DNA from: Dethiobacter sp.
Lineage (GTDB): Bacteria; Bacillota; Dethiobacteria; Dethiobacterales; Dethiobacteraceae
Direction: 5' to 3'
Length of the DNA: 64,000 nucleotides
NCBI GenBank assembly: GCA_018335875.1
Contig: JAGXRN010000010.1
Span: 1 to 64,000 of the forward strand
In this document: piece by piece, positions 1-8,712 of the stretch
Layout of the letters: the number at the start of each line of letters is the position of its first letter
Position numbering within the stretch: position 1 is the stretch's first letter
The notes under the pieces: generated by a model
Databases searched by the model: none
What the model saw: the letters and a program-made list of their open reading frames with translations, nothing else
What the model was told of the DNA's origin: nothing
Made by a program: the position numbers and the translations under genes

Positions 1-2
1 TC

Positions 3-245
3 TTAGGAGGCTTGGAGAACATAGGTTATTCTCTTCCCGGGAGAGAGTGTGTCTACAATGTAGCAATGATTGAGGAGCGCCACAATATAATCGGACTTGG
101 CTGCGGCGCCACAAGCAAGTATGTCAACCCTGATTTTACCCTGACAAATAAAAGCAGTCCCAGGGACGTACGCCTCTATCTGGAACGGGTTCAACAACTG
201 GCTAAGATAAGGGAGAAGGAGATTTCCCTCGTCATGGAAACATAA
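3..245 (+). CDS. hemZ: HemZ, coproporphyrinogen dehydrogenase-like radical SAM protein (C-terminal end only)
   Basis: The open frame enters from the left edge and ends at TAA 243-245, giving about 80 residues. The segment NIGYSLPGRECVYNVAMIEE followed by IIGLGCGATSKY matches the C-terminal part of HemZ, the Firmicutes HemN-like protein annotated for oxygen-independent coproporphyrinogen oxidation in heme synthesis. The radical-SAM Cys motif lies outside the window and cannot be checked. It converges on ndk. Its stop overlaps the T-tract side of a hairpin that works best for the opposite strand. The family call rests on C-terminal similarity alone. Confidence 0.72.
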   Translation, partial: LGGLENIGYSLPGRECVYNVAMIEERHNIIGLGCGATSKYVNPDFTLTNKSSPRDVRLYLERVQQLAKIREKEISLVMET

Positions 246-270
246 AAAAACACCGGATTTAATAATCCGG
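243..270 (-). terminator. Distal copy of the ndk terminator hairpin
   Basis: Read leftward, CCGGATT and AATCCGG pair around a short loop and are followed by TGTTTTTTT. This is a good Rho-independent terminator for leftward transcription from ndk. On the plus strand no T-run follows, so it serves hemZ poorly. A near-copy of the hairpin lies at 413-427. Confidence 0.6.
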
Positions 271-287
271 TCAGATTGCTGAGAAAC

Positions 288-411
288 CAGGCTGTTCAAA
301 AACGAGCAGGACGCGAAGCAAGGAACCCCGGCACCGCAGGCGTATATGCAATACGTTGAGGATGCCGGGGTTTCGCAGCGACAAAGTAATGCGAAGTTTT
401 TCAACAGCCTG
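288..411. repeat. 124-bp MITE-like palindromic intergenic element
   Basis: The element begins CAGGCTGTTCAAAAA and ends TTTTTCAACAGCCTG, so its 15-bp ends are inverted repeats with one mismatch. Inside, AACCCCGGCA and TGCCGGGGTT (about 335-370) form a second 10-bp stem, so the whole unit can fold into a long hairpin. It carries no ORF. It lies between two near-identical copies of an ndk terminator hairpin (253-270 and 413-427). That fits insertion with duplication of flanking sequence, or two-step recombination. Only one copy occurs in this window, so repetitiveness in the genome is inferred. Confidence 0.6.
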
Positions 412-412
412 A

Positions 413-427
413 CCGGATTTAATCCGG
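413..427 (-). terminator. Proximal ndk hairpin, T-tract missing
   Basis: CCGGATTAAATCCGG is a perfect 15-bp dyad 8 bases past the ndk stop. Read leftward it runs straight into the end of the 288-411 element instead of a T-run. It may be the original terminator, interrupted by that element. Confidence 0.45.
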
Positions 428-434
428 CGTTGCT

Positions 435-881
435 TTAGTACACCCAAGTGTCGCCGGCACTTGTATACGATACAAGCTCATCCGGCTTAAAAAAGATGCT
501 TATTTCTCTTTGCGCGCTTTCGTTTGAATCGGAGCCATGTACCACATTGTTGCCCATGAAAAGGGCAAGGTCGCCGCGGATGGTACCCGGCGCAGCTTCG
601 GCAGGGTTTGTTTTGCCCATCATGGCACGAATAACCGAAACAGCGTTTAATCCCTGCCAGACCATTGCCACCACAGGGCCGGACGTTATAAATTCAATTA
701 AGTCATTGTAAAAGGGCTTGCCCTTATGCTCACCGTAGTGGTTGGAGGCCAGCTCCGGATGTATTTGCATTAGTTTAAGAGCCACCAGCTGCAGTCCTTT
801 GTTTTCAAAGCGGCTGATTATCTCCCCAATCAGGTTGCGCTGTACACCGTCTGGTTTTACCATCACAAAGCTCTTTTCCAA
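435..881 (-). CDS. ndk: Nucleoside diphosphate kinase
   Basis: The 148-residue protein has the normal length for bacterial NDK and transfers the gamma-phosphate of ATP to NDPs through a phospho-histidine. It opens with [14 protein letters not shown] (phosphate-binding Lys). It carries the active-site motif NVVHGSDS with His115, and PGTIRGD at 98-104. The sequence looks intact throughout. The gene lies 21 bases downstream of speE on the same strand, so it may be co-transcribed with speD-speE although the pathways are unrelated. A double hairpin region follows the stop. Confidence 0.97.
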   Translation of the reverse strand: MEKSFVMVKPDGVQRNLIGEIISRFENKGLQLVALKLMQIHPELASNHYGEHKGKPFYNDLIEFITSGPVVAMVWQGLNAVSVIRAMMGKTNPAEAAPGTIRGDLALFMGNNVVHGSDSNESAQREISIFFKPDELVSYTSAGDTWVY

Positions 882-902
882 AAAACGTCACTCCTTCAGT
901 GG

Positions 903-1817
903 CTAGTATGTAATCAGCGGGCGGCCGTCTTCTATTACCCGTATCTCAATTTCCTTCGCTTTGCGTACATCTTTTGGTATGGAGAACATTCCCTGGTGTG
1001 TCTCTCCGTCATAAAACTTTAAGCCGGCTGTACCCCTGCCTGCCAGACGCTTGTCCAGTTCGCGCACTGACATCTGCAGCGGGTCATATTTCTTTGACGC
1101 CAGGGCAAAGCCCCAGACAGCATCGTATGAGGGAATAAAAGAAGCGTAAGAACGAACTATGGGAAAAGAAGTGGCTAAAGTGTTGCAGATGGCAGCATGG
1201 CATTTAATCAGCCTGGGATTGAAAGAGCCCGCCTGCAGCGCTATGATACCGTCGGGATTTAGCCTGTCTGACACTACTTCGTAAAACTGCCTGGTGAAAA
1301 GCAGATATGACGGCCCATCATCAATGGGCTCGGTGAGATCCATAAAAATGATGTCAAAGCTCTCGTCTGTTTTCTGCAAGTATTTACGGGCATCCATGTA
1401 AAGGACTTCTACCCTTGGGTCACTAAATGTGCCTTTATGCCAGGAAGGGAGAAATTTTTTGCAAAGTTCCACCACTTCTCTGTCGATGTCCACCATTGCC
1501 ACGCGTTCAATACTGGAGTGCCGTAGGATCTCTCTAAGCACAGCTCCTTCGCCACCGCCCACCACCATAACGCTTTTAGGGGCCGGGTGCAGTACCATGG
1601 CCGGTTGAATCAAAGTTTCGTGATAAATATACTCATCATATTCCGAGGACTGTATTTTACCGTCCAAAACAAGGCATCTGCCATAGAACTCGGTATCAAT
1701 GATTTCAACCACCTGGTACTTGGTTTTACCGCTGTATATAAACCTCTCAACCCCGTGCATATGCGCCTGAGTCGGATGAGTATACTCGATAAACCACTTC
1801 CAGGTCGGTGTAGTCAA
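903..1817 (-). CDS. speE: Spermidine synthase (polyamine aminopropyltransferase)
   Basis: The enzyme transfers the aminopropyl group of decarboxylated SAM to putrescine. At 304 residues it is slightly longer than the usual 275-290. The nucleotide-binding signature GGGEGAVLREI lies near residue 88, and an acidic motif DLTEPIDDGPSYLLF, corresponding to the catalytic DxTDP region, lies near 160. The start is TTG at 1817, preceded by AAAGGGGG with a 7-base gap. The gene follows speD by 13 bases, so the two form an operon supplying and using decarboxylated SAM. Confidence 0.95.
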   Translation of the reverse strand: MTTPTWKWFIEYTHPTQAHMHGVERFIYSGKTKYQVVEIIDTEFYGRCLVLDGKIQSSEYDEYIYHETLIQPAMVLHPAPKSVMVVGGGEGAVLREILRHSSIERVAMVDIDREVVELCKKFLPSWHKGTFSDPRVEVLYMDARKYLQKTDESFDIIFMDLTEPIDDGPSYLLFTRQFYEVVSDRLNPDGIIALQAGSFNPRLIKCHAAICNTLATSFPIVRSYASFIPSYDAVWGFALASKKYDPLQMSVRELDKRLAGRGTAGLKFYDGETHQGMFSIPKDVRKAKEIEIRVIEDGRPLITY

Positions 1818-1830
1818 TACGGTACCCCCT

Positions 1831-2211
1831 TTAAAAGTTCACCGCTTTATGGGAGACTTCAAAATCAAAATTACCGCGCAAAATCTCCTGTGCGGACATG
1901 CGGTCAGCCGAGAAATGTTCCTTTAGATAGTTACAGGAGACCCAAGGGTCTACTGTTTCCCCACAGGTGAAAACATCAATTGCGGCATAGCCAAGTTCAG
2001 GCCAGGTGTGTATGGCAAGGTGTGATTCTGAAATTACCACTACCCCGCTTACGCCCTGAGGACTAAACTTATGAAATGCCACTTCCCGGACTTCGGCGCC
2101 CGCTTCCAACGCTGCGTCTACCATAGTTCGTTCTATGCGTTGTATATCGTTTAATATGTCCGGGGGACAACCATAGAATTCAGCCAGAATTTGACGGCCT
2201 AATGCGCTCAT
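1831..2211 (-). CDS. speD: S-adenosylmethionine decarboxylase proenzyme, class 1B
   Basis: This pyruvoyl enzyme makes decarboxylated SAM for SpeE. The frame runs open to 2253, but AAAGGAGG sits 7 bases before the ATG at 2211, giving a 126-residue protein starting MSALGRQ. With that start, Ser63 (in [10 protein letters not shown]), His68 and Cys83 fall at exactly the positions used for self-cleavage and catalysis in the Thermotoga-type enzymes, which supports the start. It is the first gene of the speD-speE(-ndk) unit, behind a strong sigma-A-like promoter. Confidence 0.95.
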   Translation of the reverse strand: MSALGRQILAEFYGCPPDILNDIQRIERTMVDAALEAGAEVREVAFHKFSPQGVSGVVVISESHLAIHTWPELGYAAIDVFTCGETVDPWVSCNYLKEHFSADRMSAQEILRGNFDFEVSHKAVNF

Positions 2212-2536
2212 TCTGAAGCCTCCTTTATTGTTTTTTTTGTCCATTAAGGACAATTTCTGCCCTGCTGAACATCAAGTTAAATTGTAACAAATTCACGGGA
2301 AAAGTCAATGTTTTTTGGAAAAATATTTTTCTTTCCAGCATTAATCTCTCGTTTTCTCCGTCTTATACCCATACATAGCAGTTTTCCTTTATATTTTATG
2401 GCTCTCCGTTTTTTTTGTGCCTTGTTTAAGCCTTATCAGACGTTAAAAGCTAAGCGATTTTATGCTAATAGTGTAGAAACAGCTGAGCCTCCAGCAGAAC
2501 AGTGTGCAGGTAAAACCATGTGATTGGGTTGGCAAC
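2212..2536 (-). promoter_or_regulatory. speD upstream region with sigma-A-like promoter at 2281-2308
   Basis: Leftward, TTGACT (2303-2308) and TACAAT (2281-2286) are separated by 16 bases, about 70 bases before the speD start. This is close to the sigma-A consensus. The rest of this 325-base gap is AT-rich with no convincing gene. A weak GCTG/CAGC hairpin near 2490 might end transcription from the TAXI gene upstream. Small frames here lack ribosome binding sites. Confidence 0.6.
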
Positions 2537-3580
2537 TTATTCTGCATATTCAGGTGGAATCAGGGGTGCAGGTATTTTAAAGCCCATCTCTTTGAAGTAA
2601 CGGACAGCGCCGGGGTGGAGAGGAATAAAATCAAGCTGTGTCAGATTTTCTGCAGTTGTCTCCTTTGCTGCCATGTGGCCTTTTGAGACCATTGCCTTGT
2701 TGTTTTCCATGACAGCTTTTACGATTTTGTATACAACCTCATCATCAAGATACTTGCCGGCCACTGCAATACTCCAGATACCCACTGTTTCCAGCTCTGC
2801 AGCGAGCGCGCCATAAGTGCCCGCCGGTATAACAGTGTGAGAAAAGTATGGCCACCGCTCAATGATTCTGCCTCGTTCCTCACTGTTTATGCCTATAAAA
2901 ATGACATTTTTAATACCTTTTGACTTTTCGTACTCCCTGTAAGCCGGAACAGGTATGCCGGAGGCAAACCCGTTGGCCGCAAGGTCTCCTTTTTTCTGCT
3001 TTTCCAGCAGTTCACCGGCACCGCCGTAGGTAAGTCTGGCGTTTATACCGAGCAGAGAAAATATACGTGGCCCGTAGACACCCATTGTACCGGCTGTGGG
3101 ACCGCTCCCCACATTTTTTCCTTCCATATCACGCAGACAGGTGATTCCGCTTTCAGTATCTGCTATCCAGTGAAAATAGGAATTAAACATGGGGAAAAGT
3201 GACCGTATGTCTTTATGCTCAATCCCGCCGGTCCAGTTTTCAAGCCCGTTCCAGGCTTCATATGCTGCGCCGAGCGTGGTCATGCCCAGATGGATTCTTC
3301 CTTCCTGAATTAATATCAGGTTATGGTGAGAACCATCTGTCAGGTTTACTGTGACCGGTATCTCCAGGGCTTCTGCTGATAACGATGCCCAGCTGCCTGC
3401 GTACAGGTAATAAGTGTCCCCCGGCAAGCCGCTGCCTATAACCAGTGTTTCCGGTTTAATTTTCTCAAAGTCATCGGTTTTAACTGCAGGAGGGGCAACG
3501 GCCAGACGGTATCCAGCCACTGTGAAAATTAACAGCATTATTATAATGTAGAGAGCCGAGGTGAAACGGTTTTTTTTCAT
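2537..3580 (-). CDS. TAXI-family TRAP transporter solute-binding protein, membrane-anchored (second copy)
   Basis: The 347-residue protein has a hydrophobic N-terminal segment (about 10-28) but no lipobox Cys, so it is either secreted or anchored by that segment. The mature part follows the TAXI layout: LVIGSGLPGDTYYLYAGSWA at the start, then GKNVGSGPTAGTMGVYGP near residue 170. It is a paralogue of the lipoprotein at 7300-8334, which has the matching GVYFVYGGWASL and GVGPTGGTPGTYHP segments. GGGAGG precedes TTG 3583 and ATG 3580, and either could start it. A bidirectional terminator separates it from the LarA-like gene, so it is probably transcribed on its own. Confidence 0.88.
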   Translation of the reverse strand: MKKNRFTSALYIIIMLLIFTVAGYRLAVAPPAVKTDDFEKIKPETLVIGSGLPGDTYYLYAGSWASLSAEALEIPVTVNLTDGSHHNLILIQEGRIHLGMTTLGAAYEAWNGLENWTGGIEHKDIRSLFPMFNSYFHWIADTESGITCLRDMEGKNVGSGPTAGTMGVYGPRIFSLLGINARLTYGGAGELLEKQKKGDLAANGFASGIPVPAYREYEKSKGIKNVIFIGINSEERGRIIERWPYFSHTVIPAGTYGALAAELETVGIWSIAVAGKYLDDEVVYKIVKAVMENNKAMVSKGHMAAKETTAENLTQLDFIPLHPGAVRYFKEMGFKIPAPLIPPEYAE

Positions 3581-3723
3581 CAAGAGATAACCTCCCGGAT
3601 TCTGTTTTAAATGTCTGTCGTTTAGGCACTGATTTTTTATTTTGCCACATTGATATTATAATAAGTATGGTCACAGCTTGGTAAAACCATGCAAAAGCCG
3701 GGTTTAGTTGTTTAAAAGAAAAT

Positions 3724-3751
3724 GCACGCCTCGCGGCGTGCTTGTTTTTTT
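3724..3751. terminator. Bidirectional Rho-independent terminator
   Basis: GCACGCC (3724-3730) and GGCGTGC (3735-3741) form a 7-bp stem with a TCGC loop. A T-rich run follows on the plus strand (3742-3751) and another on the minus strand (3713-3723). Leftward it ends the TAXI-permease-LarA operon and isolates the second binding-protein gene. Confidence 0.8.
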
Positions 3752-3780
3752 GGTATAACCCGATTAAGCAATTACTTGCC

Positions 3781-5037
3781 CTATGTCAGAACAGGAACTG
3801 TAAGGGAACCCTGGGGCATTACATAAGCTAACAGATCCTGCCCGGCACTTAACCCTGAGAATACTTCTTCTACGGCGGCCTGGAGGGATTCTGCAGGGAT
3901 AAAACCAAGGGCGCGCACAACGTCAGGAGAAAGGGAGGAAACCAGGTACACCCTTGCTCTTTGCAGCGCCCTGGCCACCACGTAAGCCTTGTGGCCCCCG
4001 ATGTGGAAGTCCTTTCTCAGAGCATCCGTCAGGTCTTCGAAACATGGGTATTGTCTTGCCCATTTTTCATACACCTGTGAACCTGTTCCTTCAGGGCATT
4101 CGGCAAGCAATATGACACTGCCGCCAACTTTCACGGCATTAACAGCATTTTCAAGGGTTTTCTGTGCCTGGTAGATATTAATATCTTTTGGGTAGCCGCC
4201 GCTGCTGGCGATTGCAACATCAGCAAGGGCATCTATTTTACAGCCATAAACCTTCTCTACAAATTCACAGGCTTTTAAATGAGCAGTAACCATATCTCCC
4301 GCGTAGACACCAAGAAACTCTTTCTTTTCATTCAACACCACATTCAACAGGAAATCTCCGCCAACCATTAAGGCCGCTTCAACCTGGTCCTCGTAAGCGG
4401 GGTTGCCAATGGTTACGCCGATTTTTGAGCGGTCGTCCAGCAGCAGGCTGTGATTGATTTTAATCGTTTCATATCCCGCTACACCGGGAATTAAAGCCTT
4501 GCGCCCTCCTCCAAATCCGGCAAAAAAATGGTGGACTATGCTCCCCGTTAAAATGCGTCTGTCTGCTGCCAAAACTTTTTTATTTACCTGGACTGGGGTA
4601 CCCCGGGATGTTGTCCCCACAGATACCAACTCATCATCGTTGTAGCAGTCATGGTTGAACATGGGAATCCTTGCTGCAATGTCGCTGCCGACAAGTGAAG
4701 CCATCTCATCATCATCAAGTGTCCTGTGAGTGCCGGTGGTGAAGACGATAAACATATCCTCTTCTTTAACCCCTGCTTCTTTCATTTCCTCAATCAGCAC
4801 GGGCAGGAAAACTTCACTCCTTGCTACCCTTGTAGGGTCATTGACCAGGAGGCAAACACTTTCACCCGGCTTGACAATGTCGCGCAAGGGCGGGGAATCT
4901 ATGGGCCTGCGAATTGCTTCCCGCACAGATTCATCAGGGTTTTCAAGAACCGGCATTTCTGTGATTTTTATTTCTTTCCAGCTGATACCCTTGGGAAGCT
5001 CCAACAGTAATTTTTCTTTTCCGTAATTTAGGTACAT
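3781..5037 (-). CDS. LarA-family nickel-pincer 2-hydroxyacid racemase/epimerase
   Basis: The 418-residue protein belongs to the lactate racemase LarA family (DUF2088), which uses a nickel-pincer nucleotide bound covalently to a lysine. All ligands and catalytic residues seen in Lactobacillus LarA have counterparts at a constant offset of four: His104 (TGTHRTL), His170 (GSIVHHFF), Lys180 (GGGRKALIPGVAG) and His196 (KINHSLL). It should therefore be active if cofactor is supplied. The cofactor genes larB, larC and larE are not in the window. It lies 87 bases downstream of a TAXI-TRAP permease, so its substrate is probably the imported 2-hydroxy acid. The family is functionally diverse, so lactate is not assured. 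Confidence 0.88.
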   Translation of the reverse strand: MYLNYGKEKLLLELPKGISWKEIKITEMPVLENPDESVREAIRRPIDSPPLRDIVKPGESVCLLVNDPTRVARSEVFLPVLIEEMKEAGVKEEDMFIVFTTGTHRTLDDDEMASLVGSDIAARIPMFNHDCYNDDELVSVGTTSRGTPVQVNKKVLAADRRILTGSIVHHFFAGFGGGRKALIPGVAGYETIKINHSLLLDDRSKIGVTIGNPAYEDQVEAALMVGGDFLLNVVLNEKKEFLGVYAGDMVTAHLKACEFVEKVYGCKIDALADVAIASSGGYPKDINIYQAQKTLENAVNAVKVGGSVILLAECPEGTGSQVYEKWARQYPCFEDLTDALRKDFHIGGHKAYVVARALQRARVYLVSSLSPDVVRALGFIPAESLQAAVEEVFSGLSAGQDLLAYVMPQGSLTVPVLT

Positions 5038-5124
5038 TTTTAAAAGCGCCTCCTGAGAATGATTAGCTGTATGGAATAATCCACAAGAGCAAGCCAGCTG
5101 GTTAAATACAAATCTTTCCCCACA

Positions 5125-7194
5125 TTAAAGCTGTTCGCTTGCCACAGGCTCTCCCATATCTTTTGCTTTGGAAGCACGCCCGAATAAAAAGAGTGCAACA
5201 AGAATGCCAAGACCCGCCAGGTCGGCATAAACACTTGCCGTCAGCAGCGAGATTGAGGCTGCAAACAGCAAAAGCTGCGGTATCAGTGTTATTTTGCCGA
5301 AATACCATCTCTGCACACCTGACGCCAGGGCAAAAATGCCGACTAGAGCAGTAACACTTCTGAGGACAACCGTATAAACCGACAATGCTGTTTGTGTTAC
5401 AGTGCCGTCTGCCAGAACTTCCCTCAGCATCATGGGCGCCGGGAGATTGCCCATGATCAGTGCCGGTGAATAGTAAAACATGAACGGTATAACAAAGGCT
5501 GCCAAGCCCAGCCGAAACGACATATAGCCTGTTTTAATCGGGTCTGACCCGCTTATGCCCGAAGCAGCATAGGCAGCAAGGGCCACAGGGGGCGTGATGG
5601 CGGACATGCAGGCAAAGTAAAAGATAAACATATGAGCCACCAGAACGGGCAATCCTATCCTGATCAGGCCGGGAGCAAGCACCGAAGCACCGATGGCGTA
5701 TGCCGCAGTAGTGGGCATTCCCATCCCCAGCAAAACAGCGATGCCCATAGCGAAGACTAAAGCGAGCAATTGGCTTGTTCCCGCTATGCCAAGCAGCAGG
5801 TTGGCAAATTTAACACCGATGCCTGTCAGCGAGATAACGCCCATCACTATGCCCGCGGCGCCGCAGACTGCCATCAGCTGAATTGTGCCCCTGGCGCCGC
5901 CTTCAAAACCTTTAACTACTTTAGTAAAGCCCATTCCCTTTTTGATATCCCAACAAATCAGCGCATTCAGCCAGCTTACCACAAAACAACTGACAATACC
6001 CACCACACCTGCCAAAATAACAGTCTTACCTGAAAGCAGATAATAAAAGAGTACTGCAACGGGTAAAAAAAGGTATGACCGCTTCATAATATGGCTGAAT
6101 TTGGGCAACGCTGAGCGGGGAAAGCCCACCAGCCCCAGTTTTACGGCTTCATAGTCAACTACGATAAAAGTTGATAAAAAATACAGGACCGCGGGAATGA
6201 TACCTGCCATCATAAGACGTGTATAGGGAATCTGGGTGATTTCAGCCATAATGAAAATGCCCGCTCCCATAATGGGCGGCATAATCTGGCCTCCGGATGA
6301 GGCCACAGCTTCTGTGGCTGCAGCAAAGGTGGAAGAATAGCCTACTTTCTTCATCAGCGGTATTGTCAGGCTTCCTGTGGCCACAGCATTGCCGGCCGAT
6401 GTGCCGTTCATTGTGCCCATGAGAGCGCTGGCAACCACGGCGACTTTAGCCGGCCCGCCGCGTGCTGAACCGCTGACACTGAAGGCCCATTCAACAAAAT
6501 ATTTCCCGACGCCGGAGACCTGCAAAAATGCGGCAAATATAATGAATAAGACAATATATCTCGAAGAAATTGCAATGGGAGCGCTGAAAACTCCAAAATC
6601 ACTGTAGATATAACCCATAAACCTTTTAAAGGAATAACCGCTGTGGCCTAAAAACCCCGGAATCCGATTGCCAAACAGCGCGTATGTTATAAACACGCCA
6701 GCTAGTATTAGCAGTGAATTGCCGCTGGTGCGACGTGCCAACTCCAGTATTAAAATTACCCCAATCACCGCCACAAATACATCCATATCAGTGGGGCGAA
6801 CCCTTATACGCCAAATGAGGGCGTCAAAATTACTGTACAAGTAGTAAAAGACATAAAGAGACAGCGCGACTCCTGCCCAGTCAAAGGCGCTGATTTTCTC
6901 TTTCGCTTTAGCCCAGCCGGGAACCAGTATAAATCCCAGCACTGAGAGAGTCACTACGTGAATAGCCCGGAATTTCAAGGGGTCAATTGATTTAAACATC
7001 AGGAAATAAATATGGATAACCGACGCAAGCACGGCCCAGACTGTAACGGATATAGCGGTAACGCCTGTCAGTTTTCTGTGGCTTGACAGCTCGTAGTCTT
7101 CCTCCACATCCATACTCTGCAGGCGTTTAAGTTGCTCCGGGGACAAAATTTTGGAAAGATCCGTGTCTGCACCCATATTTTCTATATTTGTCAC
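5125..7194 (-). CDS. TRAP transporter, fused small/large permease subunit (TAXI type)
   Basis: The 689-residue polytopic protein has the fused DctQ-DctM layout normal for TAXI systems. An N-terminal four-helix part (about 50-165) is followed by the DctM-like permease, with conserved glycine-rich segments such as SALMGTMNGTSAGNAVATG and ATEAVASSGGQIMPPIMGAG near 270-310 and GMGMPTTAAYAIGASVLAPG near 490. It uses ion gradients to import organic acids delivered by the binding protein. The start is a GTG at 7194. The gene lies between the lipoprotein gene (106 bases upstream) and the LarA-like gene, forming one operon. Confidence 0.94.
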   Translation of the reverse strand: MTNIENMGADTDLSKILSPEQLKRLQSMDVEEDYELSSHRKLTGVTAISVTVWAVLASVIHIYFLMFKSIDPLKFRAIHVVTLSVLGFILVPGWAKAKEKISAFDWAGVALSLYVFYYLYSNFDALIWRIRVRPTDMDVFVAVIGVILILELARRTSGNSLLILAGVFITYALFGNRIPGFLGHSGYSFKRFMGYIYSDFGVFSAPIAISSRYIVLFIIFAAFLQVSGVGKYFVEWAFSVSGSARGGPAKVAVVASALMGTMNGTSAGNAVATGSLTIPLMKKVGYSSTFAAATEAVASSGGQIMPPIMGAGIFIMAEITQIPYTRLMMAGIIPAVLYFLSTFIVVDYEAVKLGLVGFPRSALPKFSHIMKRSYLFLPVAVLFYYLLSGKTVILAGVVGIVSCFVVSWLNALICWDIKKGMGFTKVVKGFEGGARGTIQLMAVCGAAGIVMGVISLTGIGVKFANLLLGIAGTSQLLALVFAMGIAVLLGMGMPTTAAYAIGASVLAPGLIRIGLPVLVAHMFIFYFACMSAITPPVALAAYAASGISGSDPIKTGYMSFRLGLAAFVIPFMFYYSPALIMGNLPAPMMLREVLADGTVTQTALSVYTVVLRSVTALVGIFALASGVQRWYFGKITLIPQLLLFAASISLLTASVYADLAGLGILVALFLFGRASKAKDMGEPVASEQL

Positions 7195-7299
7195 TAGTCG
7201 CCCGCCTTCCTTGTAGATTTATCGGTTGTAAAGCGCCCGCCCCCGGTATTATTTTATGCCAGGGGCGTGGCACCTTGATTAGCCGTAGATTAGATACTA

Positions 7300-8334
7300 C
7301 TAATCTATTGGCTTTGCCCCATCGGGAACTTTGTAACCGTTGTCGATAAACCATTTGTAAGCGCCTGGATGCAATGGCAGGAAGGTATTGGTACCTATAG
7401 CGGTGGGAAGAGTTTCAGCTGCCGCTTTGTGAATTTGCAGCATCCTGTCGTTGTTTGTCATAATTGCGTCAACTATTTCATAAACCAGATTTTCCGGCAG
7501 GTCCTTATGTGCTATGGCCCAGTTAAATACATTAATTGTTGTTAAGTCTTCAGATAAGACGTCATAAGTTGCTTTGGGAATAACGGATTCTGTCCAGTAT
7601 GGGTAGGCTGCCAGGATTTTCTTTCTCTCTTCGGCATTGGGGCCAAAGAGTACAACGTTGTCGGCGCCCACTGTGGAGTAGTACTGAATCAGGCCCCCCA
7701 TGGGCAGGCCTGTTGCCTGGCTGTTGGCCTGAATCATGCCGTCGATCTGGCTCTCAACCTGGTCTGCTGTACCGCCCCAGACTACATCAGCATTTATGCC
7801 AAGCAGTTTAAGAATCAGGGGATGGTATGTGCCGGGAGTTCCACCGGTGGGGCCGACTCCCACTACTTTGCCTTCTAAATCACTGAGGCCTTTGATACCG
7901 GTATCTTTATGCGCCCACCAGTGGGAATAGGTGCTGTACATGGGGAATAAAGCGCGGACATTGGTATGCGGGTCATTCTCAAAAGCAGTGCCTTTGGCGC
8001 CTGTCCAACCGTCAAAGCCGATGCCCATGGTGATCATGCCAAGCTGCAGTTCGCCGTCATGGACAAGCATCATGTTGTCGGCGGGGCCGCCGGTAGCTTC
8101 CACACTGGTTGGAATGCCTACTATTTCTTCAACCAGGCTCGCCCATCCGCCATAAACAAAATAAACTCCTCCCGGGGCTGCAGTACCTAAAGCCAAGTTT
8201 GACGGCCAATTAGCCTTGGGATCAGTGGTGTCAACGGGCGGTGGATCTGCTTTCTTACCGCAGCCTACCGCTACCATGCTCACAACCAACAGAAGCACCA
8301 GACACAATAATAATCCTTTTTTCTTCATCTTCAA
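7300..8334 (-). CDS. TAXI-family TRAP transporter solute-binding lipoprotein
   Basis: The 344-residue periplasmic-type receptor is exported by an N-terminal signal with lipobox VAVGC (Cys25), so it is a lipoprotein outside the membrane. The TAXI fold is shown by GTAAPGGVYFVYGGWASL near 52 and GKVVGVGPTGGTPGTYHP near 165. The TTG at 8334 has GGAGGG six bases ahead, better spaced than the ATG at 8328. It is first in the operon with the permease and LarA-like racemase. About 380 bases of AT-rich sequence with candidate control sites lie upstream. Confidence 0.93.
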   Translation of the reverse strand: MKMKKKGLLLCLVLLLVVSMVAVGCGKKADPPPVDTTDPKANWPSNLALGTAAPGGVYFVYGGWASLVEEIVGIPTSVEATGGPADNMMLVHDGELQLGMITMGIGFDGWTGAKGTAFENDPHTNVRALFPMYSTYSHWWAHKDTGIKGLSDLEGKVVGVGPTGGTPGTYHPLILKLLGINADVVWGGTADQVESQIDGMIQANSQATGLPMGGLIQYYSTVGADNVVLFGPNAEERKKILAAYPYWTESVIPKATYDVLSEDLTTINVFNWAIAHKDLPENLVYEIVDAIMTNNDRMLQIHKAAAETLPTAIGTNTFLPLHPGAYKWFIDNGYKVPDGAKPID

Positions 8335-8712
8335 TATAAACCCTCCTCTTATTTTTGTCTGATTTTAGGATATGATTGAATCCTACCTCATTCTTTCCCC
8401 CCTTCCAAGTTTGAATATTATAATAATTATTTACCTATTTTTAGCAAAGTTATGCTTCAAATAGCAGGTCAGGAGTACTTGTAGTACCTGAGATGGAAAC
8501 ATGAAACACAGATACTACTATTATAATTTAATCATATAACTTTTTTTCGGACAAGTTTTTGTTCATATTGTTCTGTAATTTTTAAATATTGTATACAAAT
8601 CTAATAATTATAATAGAATATTTATTCGGTTTTGCCGGAATAATTCCTTTGTCAAATTCTAACTGCTTGCTGACATGAGCGAATGTAGTGAGAAGTAGAT
8701 TATTTTTAGACG
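8335..8712 (-). promoter_or_regulatory. TAXI operon upstream region with 21-bp dyad at 8470-8490
   Basis: This AT-rich gap has no gene. Several TATAAT-like hexamers face left (for example near 8415-8421 and 8520-8526), none with an ideally spaced -35. The clearest signal is an interrupted inverted repeat at 8470-8490, with CAGGAGTACT facing AGTACCTG, which looks like an operator for a dimeric repressor. I see no strong terminator after the iron transporter gene ending at 8713. Confidence 0.4.
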
